Source of the DNA: CAZLNO01 sp964561005
Lineage (GTDB): Bacteria; Pseudomonadota; Alphaproteobacteria; Kiloniellales; Rhodovibrionaceae
Assembly (NCBI GenBank): GCA_964561005.1
Contig: CAZLNO010000042.1
Coordinates: 1 to 29,802, forward strand
Reading direction: 5' to 3'
Length of the DNA: 29,802 nucleotides
The notes beneath the pieces are model-generated. The model saw only the letters and a program-made list of their open reading frames with translations, did not search any database and had not been told where the DNA came from. Positions 8,054 to 16,057 of this stretch are shown here, piece after piece. The stretch's first letter is position 1, and each line of letters begins with the position of its first letter. The translations under genes and the position numbers were made by a program.

Positions 8054-8127
8054 ACCTCCCCCAAGTGTGGGGGAGGTGGGATTGCGGCGAAGACTGATCT
8101 ACTCCCTCCCCCGCTTGCGGGGGAGGG
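8054..8127. repeat. Pair of G/C hairpin repeats between mgdA and mgdB
   Basis: Two hairpins sit in the 161-bp mgdA-mgdB gap: a 10-bp stem ACCTCCCCCA/TGGGGGAGGT (8054-8063 with 8068-8077), and CCCTCCCCCGC/GCGGGGGAGGG (8104-8114 with 8117-8127), followed by CCGGGGTGGGGG. They share the CTCCCCC core and resemble short dispersed palindromes of GC-rich alphaproteobacteria. There is no T-tract, so they are not standard terminators. Confidence 0.75.
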
Positions 8128-8175
8128 CCGGGGTGGGGGCAGGCGGCGCAAGACAAAGCCTTGGAGCACGACGAC

Positions 8176-8460
8176 ATGAAGATCATGACCTGCCCGCTGA
8201 ACGGGCCGCGCAACATCCAGGAATTCGCCTGCGGCGGCGAGGTGCGGGAGATGCCCGGACCGGACGCGCCGGACCATGCCTGGGCCGACTACGTCTTCCT
8301 GACCGAGAACCGGCGCGGCGTGGTGCGCGAGTGGTGGTGCCACCTGCCCACCAGCTACTGGTTCGTCGCCGAGCGCGACACCGCCAGCGACGCCATCCTG
8401 CGCACCTATCCCGCCGACGCGCTGTTCGGCGGCGAGACGGCCACGGGAGCCGCCCAATGA
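8176..8460 (+). CDS. mgdB: N-methylglutamate dehydrogenase subunit B (sarcosine oxidase delta-like)
   Basis: This 94-aa protein belongs to the SoxD family, the small subunit of the heterotetramer. Conserved pieces are CPLNGPRNIQEF, FACGGEV, WADYVFL, REWWCHLPTSYWF and AERDTASDAILRTY. SoxD binds zinc through C-x2-C near the N-terminus and H-x3-C later. Here Cys6 and His56 remain, but the partners are Asn9 and Ser60, so the classical zinc site looks incomplete. The ATG at 8176 has GGAG nine bases upstream; an upstream TTG at 8161 is less likely. Its stop codon overlaps the mgdC start (ATGA), indicating coupled translation. Confidence 0.85.
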   Translation: MKIMTCPLNGPRNIQEFACGGEVREMPGPDAPDHAWADYVFLTENRRGVVREWWCHLPTSYWFVAERDTASDAILRTYPADALFGGETATGAAQ

Positions 8461-11369
8461 CCGCCTATCGCCTGCCCGCCCCCTACGGCCGCTTCCTGGA
8501 CCGCGAGCGCGAAATCGCCTTCACCTTCGAGGGCGAGCGCTACCAGGGCCTCGGCGGCGACACCCTGATGAGCGCGCTCATGGCCGGCGGCCGGCACCTG
8601 GTCTCGCGCTCCTTCAAGTACCACCGGCCGCGCGGCCCGATCACCTTGGCCGGCCTGGACTGCAACACCTACGTCCAGCACGGCAGCGAGCCGAACGCCC
8701 TGGCCGACCGCCTGGGCCTGTACGACGGCCTGACGGCGAGGGCGCAGAACGTCAACGGCTCGCTCGACAAGGACCGGGACGCCTGGATCCAGAGGGTGTC
8801 CAAGTTCCTGCCCGTGGGCTTCTACTACAAGGCCTTCTACAAGCCGAAGGGCGTCTGGAACTATTGGGAGAAGTTCGTCCGCGCCAAGGCCGGCCTGGGC
8901 GTGGTCGATCGCGCCACGCCGCACGACGATCACGACAAGGCCTACATGTTCGCCGACGTCGCGGTGATCGGCGGCGGCGCGGCCGGGCTGGCGGCGGCGA
9001 TGGAGGCGGCGCACGCCGGCTGCGAGGTGCTGCTGATCGACGACCAGCCACGCCTGGGCGGGGCGCTGAACTACGCCCGCTTCGACGGCGACCCGGAGCG
9101 CGGGCCGCTGGAGGCGCAACGCCTGCTCAGCGAGCTGGAAGGCGATCCGAACGTCACCCTGATGACCGACGCCCGGCTGACCGGCTGGTTCGCGGACAAC
9201 TGGCTGTCCGTCATTCGCGGCAACCGCCTCATCAAGCTGCGGGCGAAGCAGGTCGTCCTGGCCACCGGCGCGCTGGAGCAGCCGATGGTATTCCACAACA
9301 ACGACCTGCCGGGCATCGTCACGGGCTCGGCGGCGCAGCGGGCCATCCACCTCTGGGCGGTGAAGCCGGGGCAGCGCGCCGTGGTCGCCACCGGCAACCG
9401 CCAGGGCTACGAGACGGCGCTGGACCTGCACGACGCCGGGGTCGAGGTGGCCGCCATCCTCGACCTGAACCGCGAGGCCGTGGACTGCCCCGCGCGCCAC
9501 GCGGCGGAGAAGCGCGGCCTGAAGGTGTTGGCGAACCATACCGTGTGGGAGGCGCACGCCGACGCCACCGCCAAGCGCCTGGGCGCGGTCGTGCCCGGCA
9601 AGATCGTGGCGCAGGGCGAGGTCGGCCCGGCGACGGGCGAGCCCCTGGCCTGCGACCTGCTGGCCGTGTCGGTGGGCTGGTCGCCGCTGGCGCAGCCGCT
9701 GTGCCACGTCGGCGGGCGGCTGATTTACGACGACGATCTGGCGGCGCTGCGCATCGACCACGTGCCCGAGGGCGCGCAGGTCGCGGGCGCGGTCAACGGC
9801 GCCCACGACCTGAGCGCCGTGCTGGCCGAGGGCCGCCGCGCCGGCTGGGCCGCCGCGCAGGCGGCGGGCGCCGAGGTGGGCCAGCCGCCGCCGGCGCCGG
9901 AATACCGCGGCGAGAAGGTCAACCACCCCTGGCCCATCTTCCCGCACCCGAAGGGCAAGGACTTCGTCGACATCGACGAGGACCAGACGGTGCAGGACAT
10001 CCACAACGCCATCGCCGACGGCTTCGAGCACGTCGAGCTGATGAAGCGCTACACCACCGTGGGCATGGGCCCCTCGCAGGGCCGCACCTCGGCGCTGAAC
10101 GCCGTGCGCATCACCGCGCGCGCCAACGGCACCACCGCCGGCGGGTACACCGTCACCACGCAGCGCCCGCCCTTCGTGCCGGAGTCCTTCGGCCACCTCG
10201 CCGGGCGCCATTTCGAGCCGGAGCGCTTCACCGCCATGCACCATCGCCATCTGGGGCTGGGCGCGGAGATGATGCCGGCCGGGCTGTGGTGGCGGCCGGC
10301 CTATTACGACACGCCGGCGAACCGCGAGGCGGCGATCGCGCGCGAGGCGCGGGCGGTGCGCGAGAACGTGGGCCTGATCGACGTCTCCACGCTGGGCGGC
10401 ATCGACATCCGCGGCGGCGACGTGCGCGAGTTCATGCAGCGCATGTACACCTTCAACTACCTGAAGCAGCCGGTGGGCAAGTCGCGCTACGTCCTGATGT
10501 GCGACCACGCCGGCGCCATCACCGACGACGGCGTGGCCGCGTGCTTCGCCGAGGATCACTTCTACGTCACCGCCACCACCGGCGGCGTCGACGGCGTCTA
10601 CCGCGGCATGCTGCGCTGGAACGCGGAGTGGCGCCTGGACGTCGACATCACCAACGTCACCGGCGCCTACGCGGGCATCAACATCGCCGGACCGAATTCG
10701 CGCAAGGTGCTGGAGACGCTGGACACCGACCTCGACCTCTCGCCCGAGGGCTTTCCCTACCTGGCGGTGCGCACGGGCGCCGTGGCCGGCATCCCGGTGC
10801 GGGCGATGCGCGTGGGCTTCGTCGGCGAGCTGGGCTACGAGCTGCACTGCCCGGCCTCCCACGGCGAGGCGCTGTGGGATATCCTCATGGCCGCCGGCAA
10901 GCCCTTCGACATCCAACCCTTCGGCGTCGAGGCGCAGCGGCTGCTGCGCCTGGAGAAGGGCCACATCATCATCGGCCAGGACACCGACGGCCTGACCACG
11001 CCGCACGAGGCCGACATGGCCTGGGCGGTGGGCAAGAAGAAGCCCTTCTTCATCGGCCAGCGGGCGGTCGACGTGCAGGCGCGCAACGGCCTGACGCGCA
11101 AGCTGACCGGCTTCCTGCTGCCCAAGGACAGCCCGGTGCCGGAGGAGTGCAACCTGGTGATCCGCGAGGGTGAGATCGCCGGCCGCGTCACCTCGGCGGC
11201 GCGCTCGGTGGGGCTGCCGGACCGCGTCGTCGGCCTCGCCTACGTCCATCCCGACGACGCCGAGCCGGGCAAGACCTTCCACATCAAGCTCTCCGACGGC
11301 CGCACCATCGAGGCCACGGCGGCGGCCATCCCCTTCTACGACCCCGAGAGCCAGCGGCAGGAGCTGTAG
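8457..11369 (+). CDS. mgdC: N-methylglutamate dehydrogenase subunit C (sarcosine oxidase alpha-like, tetrahydrofolate-linked)
   Basis: This 970-aa protein has the SoxA layout. Residues about 10-95 form a ferredoxin-like domain without the cluster cysteine set (SRSFKYHRPRGP, CNTYVQ). Residues about 165-560 are a pyridine-nucleotide/FAD fold with VIGGGAAGLAAAMEAA (170-185) and ATGALEQPMVFHNNDLPG. The C-terminal part from about 590 is a GcvT/aminomethyltransferase-type folate-binding domain (LIDVSTLGGIDI, GFVGELGYELHCP, LRLEKGHIIIGQDTDG, GRVTSAARS). Folate binding lets the methyl-derived carbon leave as methylene-tetrahydrofolate rather than free formaldehyde. The start overlaps the mgdB stop; the same frame is open further upstream, but MTAYRLPAPYGRF is the family-like start. 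The mgdD start follows four bases after the stop codon. Confidence 0.9.
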   Translation: MTAYRLPAPYGRFLDREREIAFTFEGERYQGLGGDTLMSALMAGGRHLVSRSFKYHRPRGPITLAGLDCNTYVQHGSEPNALADRLGLYDGLTARAQNVNGSLDKDRDAWIQRVSKFLPVGFYYKAFYKPKGVWNYWEKFVRAKAGLGVVDRATPHDDHDKAYMFADVAVIGGGAAGLAAAMEAAHAGCEVLLIDDQPRLGGALNYARFDGDPERGPLEAQRLLSELEGDPNVTLMTDARLTGWFADNWLSVIRGNRLIKLRAKQVVLATGALEQPMVFHNNDLPGIVTGSAAQRAIHLWAVKPGQRAVVATGNRQGYETALDLHDAGVEVAAILDLNREAVDCPARHAAEKRGLKVLANHTVWEAHADATAKRLGAVVPGKIVAQGEVGPATGEPLACDLLAVSVGWSPLAQPLCHVGGRLIYDDDLAALRIDHVPEGAQVAGAVNGAHDLSAVLAEGRRAGWAAAQAAGAEVGQPPPAPEYRGEKVNHPWPIFPHPKGKDFVDIDEDQTVQDIHNAIADGFEHVELMKRYTTVGMGPSQGRTSALNAVRITARANGTTAGGYTVTTQRPPFVPESFGHLAGRHFEPERFTAMHHRHLGLGAEMMPAGLWWRPAYYDTPANREAAIAREARAVRENVGLIDVSTLGGIDIRGGDVREFMQRMYTFNYLKQPVGKSRYVLMCDHAGAITDDGVAACFAEDHFYVTATTGGVDGVYRGMLRWNAEWRLDVDITNVTGAYAGINIAGPNSRKVLETLDTDLDLSPEGFPYLAVRTGAVAGIPVRAMRVGFVGELGYELHCPASHGEALWDILMAAGKPFDIQPFGVEAQRLLRLEKGHIIIGQDTDGLTTPHEADMAWAVGKKKPFFIGQRAVDVQARNGLTRKLTGFLLPKDSPVPEECNLVIREGEIAGRVTSAARSVGLPDRVVGLAYVHPDDAEPGKTFHIKLSDGRTIEATAAAIPFYDPESQRQEL

Positions 11370-11373
11370 CGCC

Positions 11374-12105
11374 ATGACCACGGCCCGCGTGCACCCCACC
11401 CACTTCAAGCGCCGCAGCTTCGCCGCGCCGAAACTGGTCGAGGCCGGCGCCACCTTCGAGGCGGTCGACGGCTGCGCCGCCGCCCTGCGCTTCGGCGCCG
11501 ACGCGGACGAGCTGAACACGGCCGCGCGTTGCGGTCTGGCGGACCTTTCGCCGCTGCCCCGCTTCGGCATGAAGGGACGCGGCGCGCCCGCCTGGCTGGC
11601 CGGCCAGGGCGTGGCCGTCCCCGAGAGCCCGAACACCGCCACGCGGCAGGCCGACGGCGGCCTGGCGGCGCGGCTGTCCGGGACGGAGGTCCTGCTGTTG
11701 GGCGACCTTCAGGCCGGGTCGCGCTGCGCCGAGCTGGAGGCGGCCTGGTGGGCCGAGCGCGAGAAGGCGCGCGAGGCGGCGCGCGGCTACCCCCTCCCGC
11801 GCCGTGACAGCCACTGCTGGTTCCGGGTGACCGGAGAGCGCGCGGCCGAGATGTTCGCCAAGATCTGCGCGGTCGACCTGCGCCCGCACAAGTTCGCCGA
11901 GCTGTCCGTCGCCCAGACCTCGGCGGCGCGCACCGCCGTGATTGTCATCCGCGACGACCCGCGCGGCGGCGAGGAGACGGTCCCCGGCTACCACCTGCTC
12001 GCCGACAGCGCGTCGGCCTGCTACCTCTGGGACTGTGTGATCGACGCCATGTTGGAGTTCGACGGCGGCCCGGTGGGCCTGGCCGCGCTGCGGCGACTGG
12101 CCTGA
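11374..12105 (+). CDS. mgdD: N-methylglutamate dehydrogenase subunit D (sarcosine oxidase gamma-like)
   Basis: This 243-aa protein fits SoxG, the fourth subunit, which has a GcvT-related fold. Supporting segments are LSPLPRFGMKGRGAPAWL, RRDSHCWFRVTGERAAEMFAKICAVDLRPHKF, VAQTSAARTAVIVIRDD and SASACYLWDCVIDAML, read in separate stretches. The subunit is weakly conserved across the family, so position counts: it starts four bases after mgdC, with AGGAG upstream of the ATG, and completes the set A-B-C-D. No terminator with a T-tract follows; only a weak GACTCG/CGAGTC hairpin lies at 12168-12183. Confidence 0.85.
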   Translation: MTTARVHPTHFKRRSFAAPKLVEAGATFEAVDGCAAALRFGADADELNTAARCGLADLSPLPRFGMKGRGAPAWLAGQGVAVPESPNTATRQADGGLAARLSGTEVLLLGDLQAGSRCAELEAAWWAEREKAREAARGYPLPRRDSHCWFRVTGERAAEMFAKICAVDLRPHKFAELSVAQTSAARTAVIVIRDDPRGGEETVPGYHLLADSASACYLWDCVIDAMLEFDGGPVGLAALRRLA

Positions 12106-12275
12106 GCCATCGGTGCCAAATTCAAGACTTGCGTCGTCGGGCGTATCTCCGATTGCCGCCCGCTTGAGACTCGGACGCGAGTCAGTGATCGTGTCCGGCG
12201 CCGGCAGCTTCCCGCATCCCGGCTGGGCGGGCTGAGCCGTCCCGGCGGAGGGTGGAACAAGCGGCCGTGGGGTCG

Positions 12276-12617
12276 TCAGAATCCACCGGTGCCGTTCACA
12301 TTCGAGTCATCCCGCCGCGACGGCGGTTCCGGCGTCCGCGCCGTGTCTGTCTCGGCGCTGGCCCAGGTTCCATCGGGTTGGCCGGAAAGCTGGCGGATGG
12401 CATCGGGATGGGCTTGGGCCTCGAGCTGCCGCCAGCGCGCCCCGTCGGCCTGGGCGTCGGTCAGGTAGTCCCGGAGCTGCGCCCACAAAAGCGCGGCGGC
12501 GGGCTGGCCCTCCAGCAACAAGGTGCGGCATCGCTCGCCGGCCCGTCCCGCCGCGGCCCGGCCGTGGCGATGGACCAGAATGCGCGCCGCAAGATCCAGT
12601 TCGCGAGGCGAAAGCAT
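12276..12617 (-). CDS. Small hypothetical protein (113 aa)
   Basis: The product starts MLSPRELDLAARILVHRHG and has an Ala/Leu/Arg-rich helical body of about 70 residues, then a polar, probably disordered tail. The pattern (helix with RHG, Ala-rich helix, then a short W-containing helix) recalls small alphaproteobacterial proteins of unknown function, but I assign no family. There is no signal peptide or membrane segment. The ATG at 12617 is preferred over a TTG four codons upstream; neither has a strong ribosome site. It is a lone leftward gene pointing at the end of the mgd operon, preceded by an AT-richer intergenic region. It could be spurious, although the third-position GC bias supports coding. 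Confidence 0.5.
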   Translation of the reverse strand: MLSPRELDLAARILVHRHGRAAAGRAGERCRTLLLEGQPAAALLWAQLRDYLTDAQADGARWRQLEAQAHPDAIRQLSGQPDGTWASAETDTARTPEPPSRRDDSNVNGTGGF

Positions 12618-12629
12618 GGCACGACTCAA

Positions 12630-12927
12630 GCTTTGTCCGCAAATCAGTATGATAGATTTTTCCGTGTACTTCCACCCCCTTGTCAGCCAACCGCCCTGAT
12701 GAGCGCGCTGTTGACTTTACCCGCGACAACCCGAAGACGGAAAGTGACATTCGTAGACACGCTATTGACGACAAACGATAAATAAAAATTGATGGAAAGC
12801 GGTAGCGGAGAACGCCGCCACGCGACGCCGGCCGGCAGCGTCCGAAGCGAATCAAGACCGCGCGCAGGGCGGCGCCGCGGGCGGCATCGCCCCGGCAGGG
12901 CGCGCAAAAAATCGCGGATCGTCGGGA
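12630..12927. other. Partly AT-rich intergenic region
   Basis: 298 bp without a convincing gene. The stretch from about 12640 to 12795 is clearly richer in A/T than its surroundings. It carries TTGAC words at 12712 and 12765 and TATGAT near 12648, but no complete well-spaced promoter. It probably holds the promoter of the small leftward gene, and the six-A run at 12906-12911 may mark the end of the response-regulator transcript. Confidence 0.4.
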
Positions 12928-13362
12928 TCAGCCCGAACGGGCCGAGCTGTATTCCACGACGGTGGCAGGCTTGCAGGTCGCGCGGCAGGAGGCCGCACGG
13001 CGGTCGCGAATCATCGACTCCGCCGTTTCGCAGATGGTCTTCAGACTGAACGGCTTGACGATGACCTGACAGGCAATCTCATCGACGTCGTGGGCCCGCT
13101 GCCGCTCGGCCGAATAGCCGGTCATCAGCAGGACGGGCAATTGCGCGTGCGCGCGGGCAACCTCCATCGCGAGCGCGATGCCGTCCAGTTCCGGCATCAC
13201 CACGTCGGTAATCATCAGGTCGAAACGTTCCGCGGCTTGCAGGGCGGCGAGCGCGGCGCGACCGTTGGCGACCTCCTTCACGGTATGCCCGCGCAGACTC
13301 AACGCGCGTGCCACGAAGGAACGCACGGAATTGTCGTCCTCGACCACTAATATGCGAGCCAT
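12928..13362 (-). CDS. Single-domain response regulator (CpdR-like receiver)
   Basis: This 144-aa protein is a stand-alone receiver domain of about 118 residues: acidic pair Asp9/Asp10, phospho-acceptor Asp53 in LMITDVVMPELDG, Thr81 in LLMTGYS, and Lys103 in VIVKPF. There is no output domain. The pattern ITDVVMPELDGIALA and the KPF loop are close to CpdR, the alphaproteobacterial adaptor that primes ClpXP for cell-cycle proteolysis, but the identity as CpdR is inferred. Unlike the CpdR I know, it has an extra polar tail of about 25 residues with two cysteines (SCRATC). No histidine kinase is adjacent, so the phosphodonor is unknown. Confidence 0.85.
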   Translation of the reverse strand: MARILVVEDDNSVRSFVARALSLRGHTVKEVANGRAALAALQAAERFDLMITDVVMPELDGIALAMEVARAHAQLPVLLMTGYSAERQRAHDVDEIACQVIVKPFSLKTICETAESMIRDRRAASCRATCKPATVVEYSSARSG

Positions 13363-13464
13363 AATTGTGGCGAACGCACGTCGCCCCCACTCTACGAATC
13401 GGAAAAGACCAAAGTATGTATGACTCGAGACGAATTAAGAATAAGTTACCGCCCGGTCGCGCGG

Positions 13465-14250
13465 TCATTCCGGCCGGGCGAACATCAGGGACAATTCGCG
13501 CGCGGTGGCGGGCGGATTTGCCCGCTGGGCGCGAAAAGTGGTGCGTCCTCCCGGCGCAAGCGCGGCGTCGGCGGCGTTGACCCGCCAGGAGACAAGTTCC
13601 TGCCCGGCAGCGTCGAACAGCGTGATCTTCAGCCCCGGCACGGCGCGGGTGCTGTCGCTGGTATTCAGGATCTCGCCGGAGATTACCAGAAAGCTGGTGC
13701 CGTTCGCCGTTTCGCGCTTGCGCCGCACGTTGCGCAGTTCCAGGCCGGGCGCCACGGTGTTGACGGACACGCCCAGCAGGTCGTACAGCCCGGCCGCGCG
13801 GGGGAAGCGTTCGACGATGCCGTGACGGCCGAACCAGGCGCCGGCCAGGATCGCCGCCACCACCAGGACGAACACGCTCCAGCCGACGAGGGGGCGGCGG
13901 CGGGGCGGTTCGCGGCGCTCGCGTCGGTCACGGCGACGGCCGTCCCGCCCCCCCTGGGCGTCGGCGGCCCGCTGGCGGACCTCCTCGAAGCTGGCGAACG
14001 AGAGCGGCGGCTGATCGTCCTCGGTGTTCTCCCCGCCCTTGGCCGACGGCGACTCGGCCTGTCCGGCGGCCGGCGACGACTCGGGCGCGCCGGCGGCCTC
14101 TCGGGCCGGGGGCTGCCCGGGCTCGCCGTCATCCGGAGAGGCGTGCCAGGTGTGCCCGCACTTGGCGCAGCGGACCTTGCGTCCGCGCATGCCGAGCTTG
14201 TCGGCGTCGATGCGAAACCTTGAGGCGCAGTTCGGACAGGATAGGATCAT
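13465..14250 (-). CDS. MJ0042 zinc-ribbon / DUF3426 single-pass membrane protein
   Basis: This 261-aa protein has four parts. A zinc ribbon of the MJ0042 type occupies residues 1-38 (C5-x2-C8 and C28-x2-C31, MILSCPNC and VRCAKCGHTW). A long polar Pro/Glu/Arg-rich linker follows, then one membrane helix near 125-145 (WSVFVLVVAAILAGAWF). The C-terminal DUF3426 beta-sandwich contains FLVISGEILNTSDSTRAVPGL and SWRVNAADAALAPGG. Such proteins are commonly found beside ftsE in alphaproteobacteria; the function is unknown, with the ribbon in the cytoplasm and DUF3426 outside. The ATG at 14250 begins the ribbon; an in-frame TTG six codons earlier is less likely. It is transcribed divergently from ftsE. 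Confidence 0.85.
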   Translation of the reverse strand: MILSCPNCASRFRIDADKLGMRGRKVRCAKCGHTWHASPDDGEPGQPPAREAAGAPESSPAAGQAESPSAKGGENTEDDQPPLSFASFEEVRQRAADAQGGRDGRRRDRRERREPPRRRPLVGWSVFVLVVAAILAGAWFGRHGIVERFPRAAGLYDLLGVSVNTVAPGLELRNVRRKRETANGTSFLVISGEILNTSDSTRAVPGLKITLFDAAGQELVSWRVNAADAALAPGGRTTFRAQRANPPATARELSLMFARPE

Positions 14251-14359
14251 GGCCGCAAAAGCCTGCAATAGCGAGCGTTTCCGGTCTTATAGGCGCGGCG
14301 GGTCCGTGTCGCAAGGCAAGGCCTTTCCCGATAGAGGTGTGATCCGCTTGCGCAAGCCC

Positions 14360-14389
14360 TTGATGAAGCCATCTCAACGCCGTGATAAC
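14360..14389 (+). promoter_or_regulatory. Candidate promoter of the ftsE operon
   Basis: TTGATG (14360-14365) and GATAAC (14384-14389) are 18 bp apart, about 69 bases before the ftsE start. Each matches the sigma-70 consensus at four of six positions. It is the best pair seen in the 207-bp divergent gap. Confidence 0.3.
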
Positions 14390-14457
14390 CTTGCATTGTC
14401 CCCGCCGATCGGGCAGCCGGGGGACTGGCAAGACAGCGCGGCCCTCGGGAGGGGTGC

Positions 14458-15147
14458 TTGGTCCGTTTCGAGAATGTGAGCTTCTGCTACGCGGCCGGGC
14501 CGTACGTCCTGCGGGATCTGACCTTTCACCTGGCGCCCGGCTCGTTTCATTTCGTGCTGGGGGCCAGCGGCGCGGGCAAATCCTCGCTGCTGCAGCTCAT
14601 GTACCTTTGGCAGCGGCCGACGCAGGGCCGCGTCAGCCTGTTCGGGCGCGACGTCACGCAGCTCTCGCGTCACGACAAGGCCTTGATGCGCCGGCGAATC
14701 GGCGTGGTTTTCCAGGACTTCCGACTGCTCGACCATCTCACGGCGCTGGAGAATGTGGCCCTGCCCCTGCGCGTGGCGGGGCGCAGCAGCCCCACCCTTG
14801 ACGATCACGTGAAGGAGCTGCTCGTCTGGGTTGGGCTCGGCGACCACATCCACGCCTATCCGGCCACCCTCTCCGGCGGCCAGCAGCAACGCATCGCCAT
14901 CGCGCGGGCGGTGATCGCGCGGCCCAGCCTGCTGCTGGCCGACGAGCCCACCGGCAATGTCGACGACCGCCTGGCGCTGCGGCTGCTGTACCTCTTCGAG
15001 GAACTCAATAGAATGGGCACGACGGTTGTGATTGCGACCCACAACGAGCAGCTTGTCCGGCGCTTCGCTCATCCGGTCATCCGCCTCGCCGGCGGCGACT
15101 CGCTGCTGATCGGCGACGTGGGCCAGGTGCAGGGCCGCGCCCGCTGA
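14458..15147 (+). CDS. ftsE: Cell division ATP-binding protein FtsE
   Basis: This 229-aa ABC ATPase has Walker A GASGAGKS (35-42), Q-loop FQDFRLLDH (about 85-93), signature LSGGQQQR (138-145), Walker B LLLADEPTGN (158-167) and the switch His in ATHNE. With FtsX it forms the division complex that links the Z-ring to periplasmic peptidoglycan hydrolases. It probably starts at TTG 14458, because GGAGGGG lies five bases upstream and the sequence VRFENVSFCYAAGP fits the family start; no ATG is usable. ftsX follows 18 bases later. The pairing with ftsX and the FRLLDHLTA segment separate it from LolD-type ATPases. Confidence 0.93.
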   Translation: MVRFENVSFCYAAGPYVLRDLTFHLAPGSFHFVLGASGAGKSSLLQLMYLWQRPTQGRVSLFGRDVTQLSRHDKALMRRRIGVVFQDFRLLDHLTALENVALPLRVAGRSSPTLDDHVKELLVWVGLGDHIHAYPATLSGGQQQRIAIARAVIARPSLLLADEPTGNVDDRLALRLLYLFEELNRMGTTVVIATHNEQLVRRFAHPVIRLAGGDSLLIGDVGQVQGRAR

Positions 15148-15165
15148 AGAAAGAGGTCAGGCGCC

Positions 15166-16056
15166 GTGCTTCTTGGACGCTCCGACGTGCCGCTGGACCG
15201 GGACCCCTCCGCCCGCTTCCTGCCCTGGCTGATCGCTTTCATGGTCTATCTGGCGGTGCTGGCGACGGCGGCGGCGGTCGCCGTGAACAACCTGGCCGAG
15301 CGCTGGGACACCGGGCTGTCGAACGAGCTCACGGTACAGGTGCCGCCGCCGGCCGGGGAGGGGGCGGGCGACGGCCTGACCGCACGGGTCGACGCGGTGC
15401 TCGCGGTGCTGCGCGGCCAGCCGGGGGTGCGGGCGCTGCGGGTGATCGACGACGCGCGCATGCAGCGCCTGCTGGAGCCCTGGCTGGGCAGCGGCGTGAC
15501 CGGCCAGGACCTGCCGCTGCCGCGCCTGATCTCGGTGGAGATCGACCCGGCCTCGCCGCCGGACCTGGCGGCCCTGCGCGCCGCCGTCGCCGACGCCGCC
15601 CCCGGCGCCGCGGTCGACGACCACCAGCGCGCGCTGGGCGGCGTGCTCGACGCCGTGCGGTCGTTCCAGATGCTGGCGCTGCTGGTGCTCGGCCTCGTCG
15701 CCGGCGCCGCCGTCATCACCATCGTCTTCGTGACCCGCACCGGGCTGGCCGTGCATCGGCGCGTGATCGAGCTGCTGCACCTGATCGGCGCCCAGGATGC
15801 CTATGTCGCGGGCCAGTTCCAGCGGCACGCGCTGCGTCTGGGCTTGCTGGGCGGGACCATCGGGCTGGTTCTCGGGGCGCTGACGCTGGCCGGGCTGTCG
15901 CAGGCCCTGGCCGTGCGCGACAGTGCGGCGATACCGGAGCTGTCCCTGCGTCTCTGGCAGTGGGGCACGCTGATCCTCATTCCGCCGGTGACCGCGGTCG
16001 TGGCCATGCTCACCGCTCGCCTCACCGTGCTGCGGACGCTGGCCCGGTTGTCGTGA
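15166..16056 (+). CDS. ftsX: Cell division protein FtsX (ABC-type permease)
   Basis: This 296-aa membrane protein has FtsX topology: a first membrane helix near 20-42 (WLIAFMVYLAVLATAAAVAV), a periplasmic domain of about 115 residues, and three further helices at about 168-190, 220-245 and 265-290, the middle part carrying LHLIGAQDAYVAGQFQ. It is the partner of FtsE in septal peptidoglycan remodelling. It starts at GTG with AGAGG upstream. The periplasmic loop contains a Pro/Gly-rich insertion (VPPPAGEGAGDG). The next gene begins one base after its stop codon. Confidence 0.9.
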   Translation: MLLGRSDVPLDRDPSARFLPWLIAFMVYLAVLATAAAVAVNNLAERWDTGLSNELTVQVPPPAGEGAGDGLTARVDAVLAVLRGQPGVRALRVIDDARMQRLLEPWLGSGVTGQDLPLPRLISVEIDPASPPDLAALRAAVADAAPGAAVDDHQRALGGVLDAVRSFQMLALLVLGLVAGAAVITIVFVTRTGLAVHRRVIELLHLIGAQDAYVAGQFQRHALRLGLLGGTIGLVLGALTLAGLSQALAVRDSAAIPELSLRLWQWGTLILIPPVTAVVAMLTARLTVLRTLARLS

Positions 16057-16057
16057 C

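Noticed and set aside
12168..12183. GACTCG/CGAGTC hairpin after mgdD as a terminator
   Set aside because: The stem is only six base pairs and no T-run follows.
12789..13049. 86-codon plus-strand frame opposite the response regulator
   Set aside because: It is a basic low-complexity product antisense to a clear receiver domain; no ribosome site supports it.
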